A DNA stretch of 64,000 nucleotides. It comes from Pollenia angustigena (lineage: Eukaryota; Arthropoda; Insecta; Diptera; Polleniidae). The notes beneath the pieces were generated by a model that saw only the letters and a program-made list of their open reading frames with translations, did no database searches and was not told where the DNA came from. Positions 1 to 11,826 of the stretch are shown here, in pieces. Every line of letters starts with the position of its first letter. Position 1 is the stretch's first letter. Location: contig OV884059.1 of NCBI GenBank assembly GCA_930367215.1, forward strand, positions 162,004,511 to 162,068,510. The letters are read 5' to 3'. The translations under genes and the position numbers were made by a program.

Positions 1-424
1 CATATGTATATGTATGAGTATAACTATAAATTTAAAGATTAATAGTGTCTGGAGTATAATAAGTCGCTAGAACTGGTGGTGTGTCACCAGTAAATCAGTA
101 CAGATTCACTAGTTGCATTTCCTAGGGTATTTTTATTTGAATATATATTCCGAATTTTTATGTTTTTAGCTCATGTTTCCTTTTAGCCATTTATAAGCGG
201 ATTTGGCTGATTTTGAATAGCAAAATTCTCGAAAGCATAACCGATCGATATATATTTCATGCATTTATTGGCTTTGCGTAACACCTTCGCAAACTTGATT
301 TCAACCGACGCACACAGGGGCAAATAGCCGAATTACGACGCCAAAAATCGAATTTTTTATTTTGTTAAATGTAACCACTATTGCGCTTAATATGTTCTAT
401 ATACCAGTATTATCCGTTACATGC
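1..424. other. No feature recognised (AT-rich)
   Basis: I see no coding signal or repeat here that I can assign. It runs up to the target duplication of the hAT relic. Confidence 0.4.
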
Positions 425-432
425 ACTTTAAC

Positions 433-1177
433 CAGTGATGCCAACTTTTTGAGAGCAAAAAGCCCTTTAAAATTTAAAAAAGCACTATGTATGTTTGCAT
501 TCTGATACTTAGTCAAACCTTTTTGCAAAAGCACTAGAGGTAGAAGTGCACAACACGCGGAAAACTAAGGCGGATGAAAAATGGCAGGTTACACAACGCT
601 CGTTATAAAAGCAATTTCTGTCTGCTGTTGACCAAGCTACGACTCTTTTTTGTTTTTAAAGTCTTTGCGTTTTTTTTTTTTTTTTTTTTTTGAACGGTTT
701 CCAACTGTATGTTTTTTAAAAATTTTTTTTCCACGCCATTTTCTGTTTTTGAAATACATCGTTTTTACTATGATTCCTAAATATGTTGTCAACGCTAAAA
801 AGTGCAACGTTTCGTAAAATGTCAAAATTGCTAGGAAGCCTAGCTCTAGCCTCGTAAATAAAGTTTTTAGTAAAACGAATGCAACTTTCTTTTATCATTT
901 TTTTATCATTTGAAATCTTAAAATTTTTACAGACCTTCTCAAAATTGTTTCCCAAATAGCAAAGCTCATCAAAATCATCCTCTATATAATCGTAGTTTTA
1001 AAAAATGGTAGAAAAAAAAAATAGAAATTGTAAAAAGCACTAAAGGCACTAACGAAAAATTGAAAACGCACTAAGTTAGTGCTTTTTCTTAGCTTGGCAC
1101 TATGGATAAAATTTTGGCGTTTTGAGGCATCAAAAAGCACCATAAATAGTGCCAAAAGCACTAAGTTGGCATCAATG
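433..1177 (-). mobile_element. hAT transposon relic with 8-bp TSD
   Basis: The ends are imperfect inverted repeats (CAGTGATGCCAACTT on the left; reverse complement of the right end CATTGATGCCAACTT). They are flanked by a perfect 8-bp duplication ACTTTAAC at 425-432 and 1178-1185. A CA..TG terminus of this form plus an 8-bp TSD is the hAT signature. The 745-bp body holds a broken minus-strand transposase piece at 716-955. Much of the rest is simple A/T sequence with repeated AGCACTAA words near the right end. It is an internally deleted copy that cannot move by itself. Confidence 0.85.
716..955 (-). pseudogene. hAT transposase fragment
   Basis: A 79-codon open stretch on the minus strand contains a segment reading ARARLPSNFDILRN followed by ALFSVDNIF. 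It resembles the central part of insect hAT transposases, where a 'xRLPxNxxIL' helix precedes a short 'xxFSxxxx' segment. No zinc finger, catalytic triad or C-terminal dimerisation region is present. It lies wholly inside the 433-1177 element and has the orientation expected of its old transposase. The family match is from memory of the motif and is moderate. Confidence 0.5.
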
Positions 1178-1185
1178 ACTTTAAC

Positions 1186-1780
1186 CTGTTAGCAGCATCT
1201 AAATCGTTTATTGTTGCTACGCTCGACAATTTTTTGTAAATTTACCGTTTAAAGTTTTTTAAATATATTTTTAAGCATCAATTTAAGTTGCAGTTATTAT
1301 TAAAATAACAATTATATGTAGTGTAGGTATAGTGTACTCTTTTTATGATGAAATATATTGAACAATTTACTTTAGCTAGAGCTACAAAAAAAAAGTTCCA
1401 AACAGTTCCACGACTTTTCCTTATAAGTTAAAAAAAATAACTGCTAGTAAGTGTAAACAAGTCAAGTGGAGGTCCACTTCTTTCCACTTTCAGGAAATAG
1501 AGCCTATTTTTCTTACACCTAATTCTGAATATCCCACATGCAAATGACATTTTTTTTAAATCTCTAAATTTAACATTCTGTGCAGTCTTCTCACAAAATA
1601 CTTGTGTCCACCACTGATGCATACCTTAACTGCTAAGAAAATATATAAAAAGGGGAATTCCGTAACTTAATTGTAACTAACAGAACCGCAATACGAAAAT
1701 TTTTCATTCAGTGCCGTCTTCTTACAAAATATTTGTGTGAACGAAAATATATGTTTTAGAAAGTGCTAAATCTTAAAGAA
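1186..1780. other. Unassigned AT-rich stretch with a short internal duplication
   Basis: A roughly 50-bp segment at about 1560-1615 (ending in CACAAAATACTTGTGT) recurs in diverged form at about 1690-1740. No element boundary or coding signal was seen. Confidence 0.35.
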
Positions 1781-2399
1781 TCTATATACATATATATAAA
1801 ATAGGATGTGTGTATGTATGTATGGACTCCAAAACGGCTGGGACGATTTTGATGAAATTTTCAGGGAATCTTCAGAATATTCAGGAGGGTGACACTGTGA
1901 AGTCTGGTCTGGCAAAATCCAATTTGCATATTGCACCACCAATGACATCTATATAATTTGGACGATTTTTTCATTAAAATGATCGCCATAGTCCAACTAA
2001 GATTTATAAGAAAATCAAATTTTGCCCCGCCCACTTTTTTCGAATTACCTAAAATCAGAAAACGGCTCCATCGATTTGACAAATTTTTCTTTCAAATGTT
2101 CGTATTAATCCATTTTAAGTTTTCATCGAAAGAAAAATTTACCACGCCTACTTTTACGCCCACTTTTTCTATTAAGCGCATAACTTGAGAACGGCTTGAC
2201 CGATTTGGACGATTTTTTCTTTAAAATGATCGCCATGATCCAACTTAGGTTTTTACGGAAATAAAATTTTTCCTCGCCCACTTAAACGCCCACTTTTTTC
2301 GATTTTTCTTTCAAATGTTCGTATCTTTTAACGGATTTTAAAAATCGAACGCAAACATTTTTCTAATTTGGACAGGACAACGTCTGGCGGGTCAGCTAG
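1781..2399 (+). mobile_element. Non-autonomous Helitron
   Basis: The left end starts TCTATATACATATATATAAA directly after an A. The right end is GGCGGGTCAGCTAG followed by T. Insertion between A and T, a 5' TC and a 3' CTAG are the Helitron rules. The body has diverged tandem units containing 'CGATTTTGATGAAATTTTC'-like and 'CGCCCACTTTTT' words. There is no Rep/helicase coding sequence. Open stretches inside it are shadows of the tandem units. Confidence 0.85.
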
Positions 2400-2453
2400 T
2401 AATAAATACAATTTAATAGTTTACTTGTTTTAAATTGTATGTAGATACTGACA

Positions 2454-2700
2454 TCAAAAATCCCGTGTAATAAGTTTTAAGCGAATTTGATAGATTTTTG
2501 AAATATTTTACGCCATATTGGATCCGCAATTTTGAAATTTCAAAAACTAACATCACATTCGCAACCAGGGACCCCAAAAAATCCCGTGTAATAAGTTTTA
2601 AGCGAATTCGATCAATTTTTTAAAAATTGTCCGCCATATTGGATCCGCCATTTTAAATTTTTAAAAACTGACATCAGATGCGTAATCAGCGACCCTAAAA
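2454..2700. repeat. Tandem repeat, two units of about 125 bp
   Basis: Two diverged units each contain CCCGTGTAATAAGTTTTAAG and CGCCATATTGGATCCGC. The unit starts at about 2454 and again at about 2577. It is probably a piece of a larger dispersed element, because it is followed by a GGACAGACTGACAGACATAC stretch like those in the R1/R2 families. Confidence 0.7.
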
Positions 2701-3932
2701 ACCTTGATGTACCTAGTTTTATTGAAATTTTTTGAATCCATATGAAGTAAATTATTGTATCGCTCTAAATTTTCAATTTGTCCCTGTGTGCGATGGACAG
2801 ACTGACAGACATACATCGTGAAATTAACATAACTTCTCACAAGGATTATATATACCTTTTATGGTCTTAAGGGCTAAATACACTTGTCAAATGCTTGTCC
2901 AGCGGGCGAATTCATCGTGTATGTCTGCTGGACGTAATTTTCGCCGTCATATCTAAATTTTTCCATTTTTCATCCAAACATACAAACACATTTTCACTTA
3001 TACTACCACTATGCTTGATGAGTATTTTGATCAATGTATTTGGGCCTTTATTTCAATATTGTTGAAATTACAAACGGAATGACAAACTTATCTATACCCT
3101 TTTACCTGTGGTGAAGCGTTTTTAAAATAAAATTAATCATAAGCGAAATGTAGCCACCAACTCTGCTTCTATATACTCGTACACACAAGTATGCAAACAA
3201 GCAAATTTATAACAATCTGGTTGTTATGAAGCGTCATTTAATGCTTTGCTGTTGTTGGCCATTCAGGTTTAAATTTTGTTACTTTTATTTTTTTTTTTAA
3301 ATTTTTATTGATGTAAATTCTACAGTTTATTAATTTTTTCAAAATGTTTTAAAACAATTGTTAAACCATGTACAGCCGGTTGTCAGATCTTACAATATTG
3401 TGAGGTCGGGAAATGTGTTGGCAATATACAGCCAATGACAAATGACAATGAACAAAAGTAAATTGCCAGCAGACAATTGTCAGTTTAAACGGTTGTCAGA
3501 TAATTAAATGGAAAAAATTGTCAGATCTATTGTTAGACATTGTCAGAAAATTCAAAGCATTTGACAGAAACTTTTAAGAAGTGTCAATTGTGTGTATTTT
3601 TATAAATTGGAAACGTAAAAGTATTGCTATTGGACGAAAAAAAGGTTTCTTTAGTTTTCATTAAAATGAATTTTAATTTTTTGGTTTAAAGCTTTTGGTT
3701 TTTCTTTTCGCACCTACATATCAGGGATGGAAACTACGGTGCAATTGTACTTTTTTTCAAATACATATAATATAAATTTAAAAACACATTAACTTTGAAT
3801 CCCTTTAAAATTATACATTTGTACATTAGAACGACTCACCTGAAAATAAACTTTGACATTTTTTATGATTATTTTTACCTAAAATATTTAAGCTCTAGCG
3901 ATTATCTCCCGTGAGCTAAACCGCGCCATAAA
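2701..3932. other. Unassigned, with an R2-like scrap near 3070-3115
   Basis: The words AAACGGAATGACAAACTTAT and TATACCC at about 3072-3100 match the edge of the R2 dispersed repeat. Around 3370-3560 several TTGTCAGAT / GACAATTGTC words resemble the 8809-8993 MITE family but no clean ends are visible. Nothing else was seen. Confidence 0.4.
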
Positions 3933-4155
3933 AGGGTCCAAACAAGGATATTTTTCATGAATAAAAAAATAAAAATCGAATTTAAAATCATCAAAAAACT
4001 GACATACACATCTCGAATCTGTGGTTAGATTTTAAAAATGTTTTAGTGCAGAATAAAAGAATTCCTAAATTTCTATTATACATATTTGGTCATTCATTGA
4101 ACAAAAAAAATTTACCGAATTTTTTATTCATGAAATATTTCCGTTTTTGGACCCT
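3933..4155. mobile_element. MITE with AGGGTCCAAA termini
   Basis: Inverted ends of about 40 bp: AGGGTCCAAACAAGGATATT at the left, and a right end ending in TTTTTGGACCCT. Both run inward into ATTTCATGAATAAAAAA-type sequence. No clear target duplication was found. It is non-coding. Confidence 0.65.
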
Positions 4156-4629
4156 AGGGGAGGACCTGTAACCCAGCTTTGGATTACAAAGGAGTAGTAT
4201 TAAAACTACTCCATGGTATACACAAGAGGATTAGTTTTGAAGTCGCTTGAAAACGAACACATTTCGTTAAAAAACGAAGATATGTCGTCTCACTACAAAC
4301 ACTTTTGGTCCATGCTTGCATTACTTCGGACTAGTCCAATGAGTAGTCCATTTGATCAAAATCAGGTGGTTCAATATTAATTGCAGGGTAAACACAAAAA
4401 CAAATTGGACAATACAACTAGTTTATTTGAACTTATGCCTACAACAATCATACCAACAAAGCGACTCGTACTCATACCAATTTACATTCGTCGTTGTATC
4501 ATCGAGTGGACAATTACTATTTAAATGCAAAAGCAAAAGAATAAATGCCGTTTGACTTTAAGAAATTGTGTTATTGCGTGCGCAACAATAAAATAAATGC
4601 AAACAAAGCACTTTCAATACAAAAACTCA

Positions 4630-4760
4630 CACATGCACAAGTCAAATGTGTACAAAACGATGTCAGAATTACCAACGTTGAACTTTGTTTTGCAGGCATA
4701 GAGTTAATGTTAATTATAGCGTATGAGTAAATCAACAAAAATAGTCGATTTTGCATTTCT
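4630..4760. repeat. R3 repeat, copy 1
   Basis: About 125 bp containing ACCAACGTTGAACTTTGTTT and CAGGCATAGAG matches 19052-19175 in the same orientation. Copy 2 begins exactly at a MITE boundary, so this copy serves as the empty site that proves that insertion. Confidence 0.75.
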
Positions 4761-5138
4761 CTGATGTAGACACTATAATACCTGAAAGGAAATACGGAAT
4801 AGTGCATGAGATAGGGCAATAAGGGTAAAAGCTCCCCTTCCCTATTTATTCTAAACTAATCAACTGATTTTCTTGAAATTTGGCATGCAGACACTGTAAC
4901 ATCTTAAAGATAAAAGGGTATAAAATAGGACAAGAGGGGTAAAAGCACTTCCACCCTATATCTTCTTAACTAATCAACTGATTTCCTTGAAATTTGGCAG
5001 GTAAATAGTGTAACATAGCCTATAATTTAAATTATCTTCTTAGCTAATCAACCGGTTTTCTCTAGCTTTGGAATGTAGAGAATGTACCATCTGAAAGAAA
5101 TAAGTTATATGGCAAAAAACGTTTGCGGGGTCAGCTAG
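4761..5138 (+). mobile_element. Helitron 3' portion
   Basis: Ends CGTTTGCGGGGTCAGCTAG followed by T, the Helitron 3' terminus. It contains three diverged tandem units of roughly 110 bp, each with CTAATCAACTGATTT and TTGAAATTTGGCA words. No 5' TC end was found; it appears to be cut off by the R3 repeat. Confidence 0.75.
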
Positions 5139-5463
5139 TTGTTTATATTGTTATCACCTGGTAGTCTTACAATGGACTGAGAGTGCATTTTCTAACAACG
5201 CTGTAAGGAAAAAATTGCCAGTTCACAGGATTGTAAGAAAATTTTACTGGCAACATTGTTAGATTTGGAGGGCTACTCTATGTTGCGATGCGAAATAAAA
5301 TGGTTGCAAATCTAGTAATTGGTACACTTTAATGAGTTTGCACATTTGTCTTTCGCATCTATTAATTTTTTTCTTTTCGAAAATCATTACTATTTATTTT
5401 ATTTCATTTTTCCAATTTCAAGTTTTTTTTTTACATATTTTGACATTTTATTATTGCGAATCT
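5139..5463. other. Unassigned, with words of the CTTACAATG MITE family
   Basis: At 5165-5265 the words GTCTTACAATGG, TGCCAGTTCACAGG and CAACATTGTTAG resemble a decayed relative of the MITE at 8809-8993, but clear ends are lacking. Confidence 0.35.
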
Positions 5464-5770
5464 GGGGGTTCCTGCTTATTTCGATCCGAACGAAATCATT
5501 TACGATTTCGAACAATTTGTACTGTGTATTACGATTTTCGTAATATTTATTTCGAAGAAACGCACGTTTTGTATACTTTATTGAAAACCAAAAATCCTTT
5601 TCATAACAGACCCTCTCTATTACGAACAAAAAGTTTTCATAAATTTTCAATTTATTTTAAAAATACAACCTCTGCCATCGTTTGGAACAATTGCGAAAAT
5701 CGTAATACACAGTACAAATTGTTTGAACTCGTAAATTCTTTCATTCGAATCGAAATACGCAGTAACCCCC
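5464..5770. mobile_element. MITE with about 75-bp inverted repeats
   Basis: The left arm starts GGGGGTTCCTGCTTATTTCG and the right arm is its diverged reverse complement, ending AGTAACCCCC. Both arms share the inner words ACAATTTGTACTGTG and ATTACGATTTTCG. The open frames crossing it on both strands arise from the palindrome. No TSD was identified. Confidence 0.75.
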
Positions 5771-6714
5771 CTCTGAGCCATCTTTAATTTTAATTGCCAG
5801 TAATGCTTCATTTTCAAAAAATTTTGCCGAAAGTGATGGAGAATACTTAGTTGGCCTTAAGCTTTCGCATCGAAATTGTATTCGCCACAGGCAACCGTCT
5901 GTTCGGAAATTTACCGTTAAATGTGACATAATTAACTCGTTATTGTATTTTATTATTTGCTGATATTGGTGGTCTCTTTGAAAAAAGTTGTTGCTATGGC
6001 CATTTGATTTTTTATATAACAGACTCTGGTTTTTAATTCGTTTTTTTCTGCTCGTGCCTCTTCTTCATAATTTTAATTTCTTAACACTTTTAATGTAATT
6101 TAAATATTTCTTTTTTAACAAAGTAAATGCTAATGTGCAGACAGCCTAAAGTACCCACGTATTTGTCAAAGTCACACCAAATACAAACAAAAAAGCAACA
6201 CTGTGACCCAAAATATAAAACAAAAAAAAAAATGGTCTCAATTCATTCATTGAAATGCAAATGAAGTTACGTGTTAGAATCTTGAAGTTGTGTTTTAAGG
6301 CGCTATAATGAGAAGGAGCATACTTGATTGTTTTGATGAATAGGTGAGATGTTTTGAACTTTAAATGATTTATTTTTCTTTTTGAAATAAAGAAATATTG
6401 GCGGAAATAATTTCATATTTCTTTACACAGTTGGGGTAGCAAAATAATCACAGCTTTTATGAAAGTCGACGGCGACGGCACAGTAGTTGTATTTTCCAAG
6501 TCATTATTGAAAATAAACGATTACTTTTGACAGTCAATTGGTATTTTCTACGCCGCTTTTAAGGCGACGTCGGGAATAAATTTCGCGTCAAATCAAACGA
6601 AAGTTGTTTAAGCTTTAGAAAGAAAGTAAATATGTATATTTGAATACAGTCAAAATACAAAAAAATAAGCAAATTAAAATTAACTTATATTTAAAGTTTA
6701 CAAGACACCTTTGT
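5771..6714. other. No feature recognised
   Basis: AT-rich with a GC-richer patch at 6460-6480 (GACGGCGACGGC) partly mirrored at about 6550-6575. I could not define an element or a gene. Confidence 0.35.
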
Positions 6715-7430
6715 TATACCCCCACCACAATAGTGGAGAGGGTATTATGCATTTGTGCTGATGTGTGTAACGCCTTAAAATATTGGTCCTAGACCGACCT
6801 TAAAGTATACCGATCTTCTCAGAATCACTTTCTGAGTCGAACTAACGATGTCCGTCCGGCTGGCTGGCTGGCAGGCTGGCTGTCCATGTAACCTTGTGCG
6901 CAAGGTACAGGTCGCAATTTTGTAGATAATTTGATAAAATTTGGGACGTGAGTTCTTATTGGCACATGGATTAAGCCTGTTGAAAATGGGCCAAATCGTA
7001 GGACCACGAGGGAAGATAGGGGGAAATTTCTTCCTCTCAGAAACTATCGAACCGATTTGAATGAAATTTAAAACATACATAGAATCATATCTTTATTGAC
7101 ACAAAAGGGATGCCTTTTTTAAAAAATAGGACCACGAGGAGAGATAGGGCCAATTTATGCCTCTCAAACCGATTTTAATGAAATTCAAAACACAGATAGA
7201 TCCATATCTATATGGACACATAAGCTATACAGTTTTTCAAAAATAGGACCACAAGGGGAGTTAGGGGGCAATTTCTGCATCTCACAAGCTTTTAAACCGA
7301 TTTTTATGACTTTTATAAACATAGATAAATCCATATTTATATGACATATAAGCATTATGTGTTTTTTTAGTACTGTGGTGTAGGGTATCATATGGTCGGG
7401 CTTGACCGACTATACTTTCTTACTTGTTTT
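6715..7430 (+). repeat. R1 dispersed repeat, copy 1
   Basis: Starts TATACCCCCACCACAATAG and ends TATACTTTCTTACTTGTTTT. Inner landmarks are GATGTCCGTCCGGCTGGC, CATGTAACCTTGTGCGC and three tandem units containing 'AGGACCACGAGGGGAGATAG'-like text. Other copies are at 38918-39312, 41416-43662 (reversed, split) and 55324-56310. It is non-coding; the open frames in it are artefacts of low stop density. The class is unknown to me. Confidence 0.85.
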
Positions 7431-7807
7431 AATTATGTATACGTGTATGTCAGAAGTTAAAATATTAGGCCAAATGGCTTCTATGGACGTACACTTAAAC
7501 AACTACAGCCGTCAAGTTGAATACTTTTCTTTAAGTTTTGCCAACAATGCACTTTAAATTTAATATAAACAAATTACTAAAACAAATATCAAGAAAAAAA
7601 ATAATTAGAGATGATATTTTCTACTATGAGTGGACGTTGACACAACATTCTTAGGCAACAACAACAACAAACAATTTCTCATGATCAAAAAATTCAAGTT
7701 TTTGGTATATGATCAAAAAATTTCTTAAAACAAGAAATACAAAAGTTGCTTGTTTTTTACTAAAAATAAGAAATATATTTCTGAGTTCAAGTTGCATTTA
7801 TTAAATA
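7431..7807. other. No feature recognised
   Basis: AT-rich. ATGATCAAAAAATT occurs twice at about 7681-7725. Nothing else was seen. Confidence 0.35.
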
Positions 7808-8538
7808 CTAGCATACACCTGCTTCTTCGTAAGCGTCTCATTTTTCTTCGGGGACATATTTTAATGCCAAAGTTTATTTTTCTAGGCTTAAACTTGTTTA
7901 AATTTTAGCATTTAACCCGCTACTTTAGTAGAACCAAAAAGCTAAATAAAATGTCAAATTTCCCGTATTTCCTTTTTTGGGTACTTTATTTTTCCCCCAT
8001 TAAAGTATCAAAAATTTCAGTATTGTAATGGTAGCCCATAATTAAGTACGAATATGTCAATGAATGGAGGAAAAGGTGTTGTTAAAAAAGTAACAAAAAT
8101 AGTTATGATTTTCACCCCTTAAATGTTCGAATTTCGAAAAAGTACTAAATTATTATACGTATTTTTTTGATAAGTTTCGAATGCGTTATTAACTTTGTTT
8201 CTATGTTTATTGGTTCAAAAGATGGCAAAAAAAGAGTACTAAAATTCAGATTTTACCCGTTTACTCCCTAATAGGGCCGAATTTCAAAAAAGTACCAGAT
8301 ACCTGTCCTTTATTACCATTTTTTTGCATCTCTTTTAGTTTTGGAGATATAAGGTTACCGAATTTTCCCGTTTTTACCCCCTAAACATTCGAATTTCAAA
8401 CATTCTCGAAATTTCGAAAAAAGATTAGGAGAGTGACCAATCGCTAGTCCAAATTTCAGGTTTCTAGGGTCAGCGGTTTGGGCTGGGCGATGATGAATGA
8501 GTCAGTCACTCACGCAACTCTTTAATATATATAGAAGA
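7808..8538 (-). mobile_element. Non-autonomous Helitron, minus strand
   Basis: Read on the minus strand it begins TCTTCTATATATATTAAAG directly after an A and ends GCAGGTGTATGCTAG before a T. Those are Helitron termini and the A/T target. The 5' part holds GAGTGACTGACTCATTC, seen in many insect Helitrons. The interior has several diverged units around 'CGAATTTC..AAAAAGTAC'. No protein coding was seen. Confidence 0.8.
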
Positions 8539-8808
8539 TAGATTAGTCTGATTTTCTTGATTTGTAAATTGATTCAAATTTCTGGCATCAAGAAACAAAT
8601 GCTGGGGATTTTTAAATTTTTTCAGAAAATACTCAACCAGAAGTTCCCATTTAGTTAATATTGAGTTTAATACATTATGTCGGTCATGATGCTGTTGTTT
8701 TAAAATTGCAATTAAATATTATTGAATTTCAAAGACCAAACATGGATTTAAACTGTCTAAGTATTTCTAACTTTTTAAGAAGAATTTAAAAAAAAATTTA
8801 ATCTTAAG

Positions 8809-8993
8809 CTTCGTACAGACGGCGGTCGGATCTTACAATGTTGTCATTTTTCTGACAATGGTGCCATTGTCGGATGGGTTAATTTTACACATTTACCAAA
8901 TGAAAATTTGCCTACAATGTTCACACAGTTGCAAGACATTTTTAGGCAATTTTTATGACAACATTGTAAGATCTGACCACCGTCTGTACGAAG
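8809..8993. mobile_element. MITE with CTTCGTACAGACGG termini
   Basis: Near-perfect inverted ends of about 38 bp: CTTCGTACAGACGG, then GATCTTACAATGTTGTCA, against a right end of TGACAACATTGTAAGATC, then CCGTCTGTACGAAG. Total 185 bp. Related decayed sequence lies near 3370-3560 and 5165-5265. The TSD is unclear. Confidence 0.8.
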
Positions 8994-9076
8994 ATTTAGT
9001 ATTACAGAAATATTTTCTTGTTACAAGATTCTGTTGTTTAGAATAAGAATGTTACAATATTTGAATCAAGTATGTA

Positions 9077-10730
9077 CACTAGGGTGTCCCAAAAATTTTT
9101 TTCTTTCTGATTTTCATTAAAAGCTAATAGGGTAAAGTATTTTTGGTTTTTTTTTTAAGAATTTTCGGAATAGGTTTAGAGGTCGCGCAAATGGAGTCTT
9201 CATAAAAAACGGAGTTTTCCGCCTTTTTTCACTTTACTCATAACTTGGTTAATACCATCGAGTTTCTTCACTGCTGAGGAAACAGTTTTAAAGAAAAATA
9301 TCCAAGCTTTATTCCTGTGTGAAAAAATTATAAGTTTTGGTGATGAGTTTACTCATTTAGATACCCTTAATTACAATTTTTCGTATTTTTTTTTAAGTTT
9401 TTTTTAAGTTTGAAATAAAAACGAAAAAAAACTAATGATGCAGTTTGAAAGACAAATTAATTCATATTAATATGAATAAACAATTTTTAAATTTGTTCTT
9501 ACCGTTCCTGAGTTATACCCGTTTTTATCGTTATACCCAGTATATGTTATTATAAGCTGTTTGCCAGTTCACCAATCTTATCCAATCAACAAAAAAAAAA
9601 CTTCTTTTGCTCTGTGAAAAATCATTTATTGAGGTTCTTGCGATGTAGTTCTATACCTTGCAATAAATTCTGGTAATCAGTTTCAGAAGTTGTGACATTA
9701 ATATAAGTATTAGCCAAAGCCACACCTCGTTCTGCCACATCATTTACCACTTGTAATTGTTGAACTTTTTTCTTTGCCTCTTGAAATGACTTGTTGGCTT
9801 TCCAATTCTCTGGATCTGTGTTTAAAAAATCTATTGAAATATTGCAAGCTTCAAAAAAAGTAAGACTGGCTTTTGAAATGAATTGTTGAATTTCTTTATT
9901 TCTAAAGTTTTCTTCTGTTAAAGTTACATTTGCTACATCATAATCGCTGCATGGAGTATTTGGTGTCGATCCGTTCATCAAAAAACACTGAGGTAGCCAA
10001 TTTCGGAGTTAAGTACCACTGATGACCTAGAAACATTTTAAGCGAGGCTTTTGCAACTGCTTTATTAATAATTTTATAATTATCCAATTCCTTTAATAGG
10101 CTCAGATCATTGAGAGGAGCGTATCGAGGGCACTGGCAGGGGTACCAATCTTTGATATATATTCTTAAAATAAATGAATAATGACAGTTAAAACCTAACT
10201 ATATAAATTTATGGAAAAATACAATAATTATAACGAAAAAAGTATCACCATTTTTAAGGTACAAACTATACAAAAATAGTGTAACTCGGAAACTGTAGGA
10301 CAAAATTCCGTTTTTGTTTTTCTTAATTGTTTAGAACTTACCGGTATTCAAAATCGCGTCACTAGTTTTAATACCTTTCATATAAATTTGAAAAGTAATA
10401 AACCGTTATTTACAGAATTTGTTAAAAAATTACAAAAATACTTAATATGTGGAATCGTAATGGACAAAAATATTGCAGGAACTTAAAGTTTTTGCATGTG
10501 GAGATAAAGTTTAGGAAATTTTCTTTAGAAATATTCGGTCAAAAAATTAAATGAACGTAGTTATTGACAAAATTATGAGTCAAGTTTGAAAAAAGACCGA
10601 AAAACCAGATTTTTAAGAAAGACTTGATTTGCGCGACCTCTAAACCTCTTCCTAAAAATCTAAAAAAAAATTCAAAAATACTGGACCCTATAAGCTTTCA
10701 AATTATGCTTGAGCCTCTGACACCCTAATG
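9077..10730 (-). mobile_element. 1.65-kb DNA transposon remnant (CACTAGGGTGTC ends)
   Basis: Ends CACTAGGGTGTC (left) and CATTAGGGTGTC (reverse complement of right). Both continue with weaker subterminal symmetry that includes GAGGTCGCGCAAAT at 9180 and its complement near 10630. It is flanked by TA at 9075-9076 and 10731-10732 (a 4-bp GTAC reading is also possible). It carries a broken minus-strand protein at 9622-10130. TA duplication would suit the Tc1/mariner group, but the protein is not a recognisable mariner transposase, so the class stays open. Confidence 0.7.
9622..10130 (-). pseudogene. TE-associated protein, C-terminal part, frameshifted
   Basis: Two minus-strand frames join here. 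The upstream one (about 10130-9990) reads PRYAPLNDLSLLKELDN, then FLGHQWYLTPKLATSVFFDE. The downstream one (from about 9980) runs for about 119 codons with FFEACNISIDFLNTDPENW, then VVNDVAERGVALANTYIN. This order resembles the end of a family of uncharacterised proteins found in many copies in arthropod genomes, where 'LWYLxEELVxLxxFD' precedes 'VVNDxAERGVxLIxxY'. The function is not known to me. One frameshift separates the halves and the N-terminus is missing. Its place inside an inverted-repeat element suggests it was the element's own protein or cargo. Confidence 0.55.
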
Positions 10731-10732
10731 TA

Positions 10733-11725
10733 CGCTCACAATATTATTACAGTAACGGGCTGCAGTTTATTTAAGAAGTATTCCGTTCAGTAATTTTTAA
10801 ATAAATAAACATTTAAAATTCCAAGCAAATTTATTTCTAACTGATTCTAACATTTTTTCAGTTGCAGTAAATATTGTCCGTTGATTAAATTAATTTCTTC
10901 AAAATGTAAAATTAAACAAAAATGTAATTTAAAATAACGAAAAGTTGACACTAAAAATTAAATGAACCCCATGTTCCGTAACAAAAAAATGAATGAAAAA
11001 ATATCAAATTTAATAAGAGATTGATAACAAAAAGCTTGTGTATATTCTTCAATACGCTCAAAAAAAAAAATCAAACCATCCGTACTTAAATCAATCCGAA
11101 GCGGTATTCAAGTACAGAAAAATTGATTCGAGTTTTCGATGGCGACATACTGAACTTATCCATATTCAATGCCGAATTTGCGAATCTGAAAATGGGTTTG
11201 ATTTAAGTAAAACTAAGATTGAATCAATCTCAAAATGCGCTTGAGCTAAGAGTTATAAAGTTGATTTAATCCCGAATTTGTACTTGAAATAAACCAAAAA
11301 GTTTTACACCATACAGAATTCCAATTACAAAGCACCAGCATCATTCCCGATATGATTTATACTTTTAAAACTTAAGGCCCAACCACAATGTGCTTAAGTT
11401 GGCTTATTGAACTTAAGGAAACTTTTTGTTAAGTTTTACGAATCAAAGTGACTCTCAAAGTGCCACTACCAACGTAAATTTAAATCTTTTTTTACTTCGT
11501 TTAAGAAATTTGTACTTATTTCAAGAAATTCCCGGATTTGATTTCGTAAGTAATCCCATTTATGATTGATTTAAATACGTTTTAGTGTAATTCGTACATG
11601 AATTTTTGAGTACAACTTGTACTTAAAGTAAGTATTAAAAACTTAATTCTCCCGAGTGTTTTTCTATCTACCTTTTTTATGTGTAGGCGTTGTGACAAAC
11701 GATCTTATGAACAAATAAGACTATT
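10733..11725. other. Unassigned AT-rich DNA
   Basis: Words such as ATTTGTACTTGAAATAAA (about 11275) and its rough complement near 11510-11525, plus repeated GATTTAA words, hint at a decayed inverted-repeat element, but ends could not be set. No coding. Confidence 0.35.
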
Positions 11726-11825
11726 AGCCAATTCACAAAGTGTTCTATTGTGTCATTGCTATAGTTTTTCATAGAATTATAGCATTTACAACTTATATGA
11801 CACAATAGAACACTTTATGAATTGC
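11726..11825. mobile_element. Short MITE, about 100 bp
   Basis: A 30-bp inverted pair: CCAATTCACAAAGTGTTC, then TATTGTGTCAT, at the left; ATGACACAATAGAACACTTT, then ATGAATTGCC, at the right. Only about 40 bp lie between the arms. The TSD is unclear. Confidence 0.75.
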
Positions 11826-11826
11826 C

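Noticed and set aside
5332..5787. 151-codon plus-strand gene
   Set aside because: It crosses the 5464-5770 MITE, and its mirrored NTQYKLFE text on the two strands comes from the inverted repeat.
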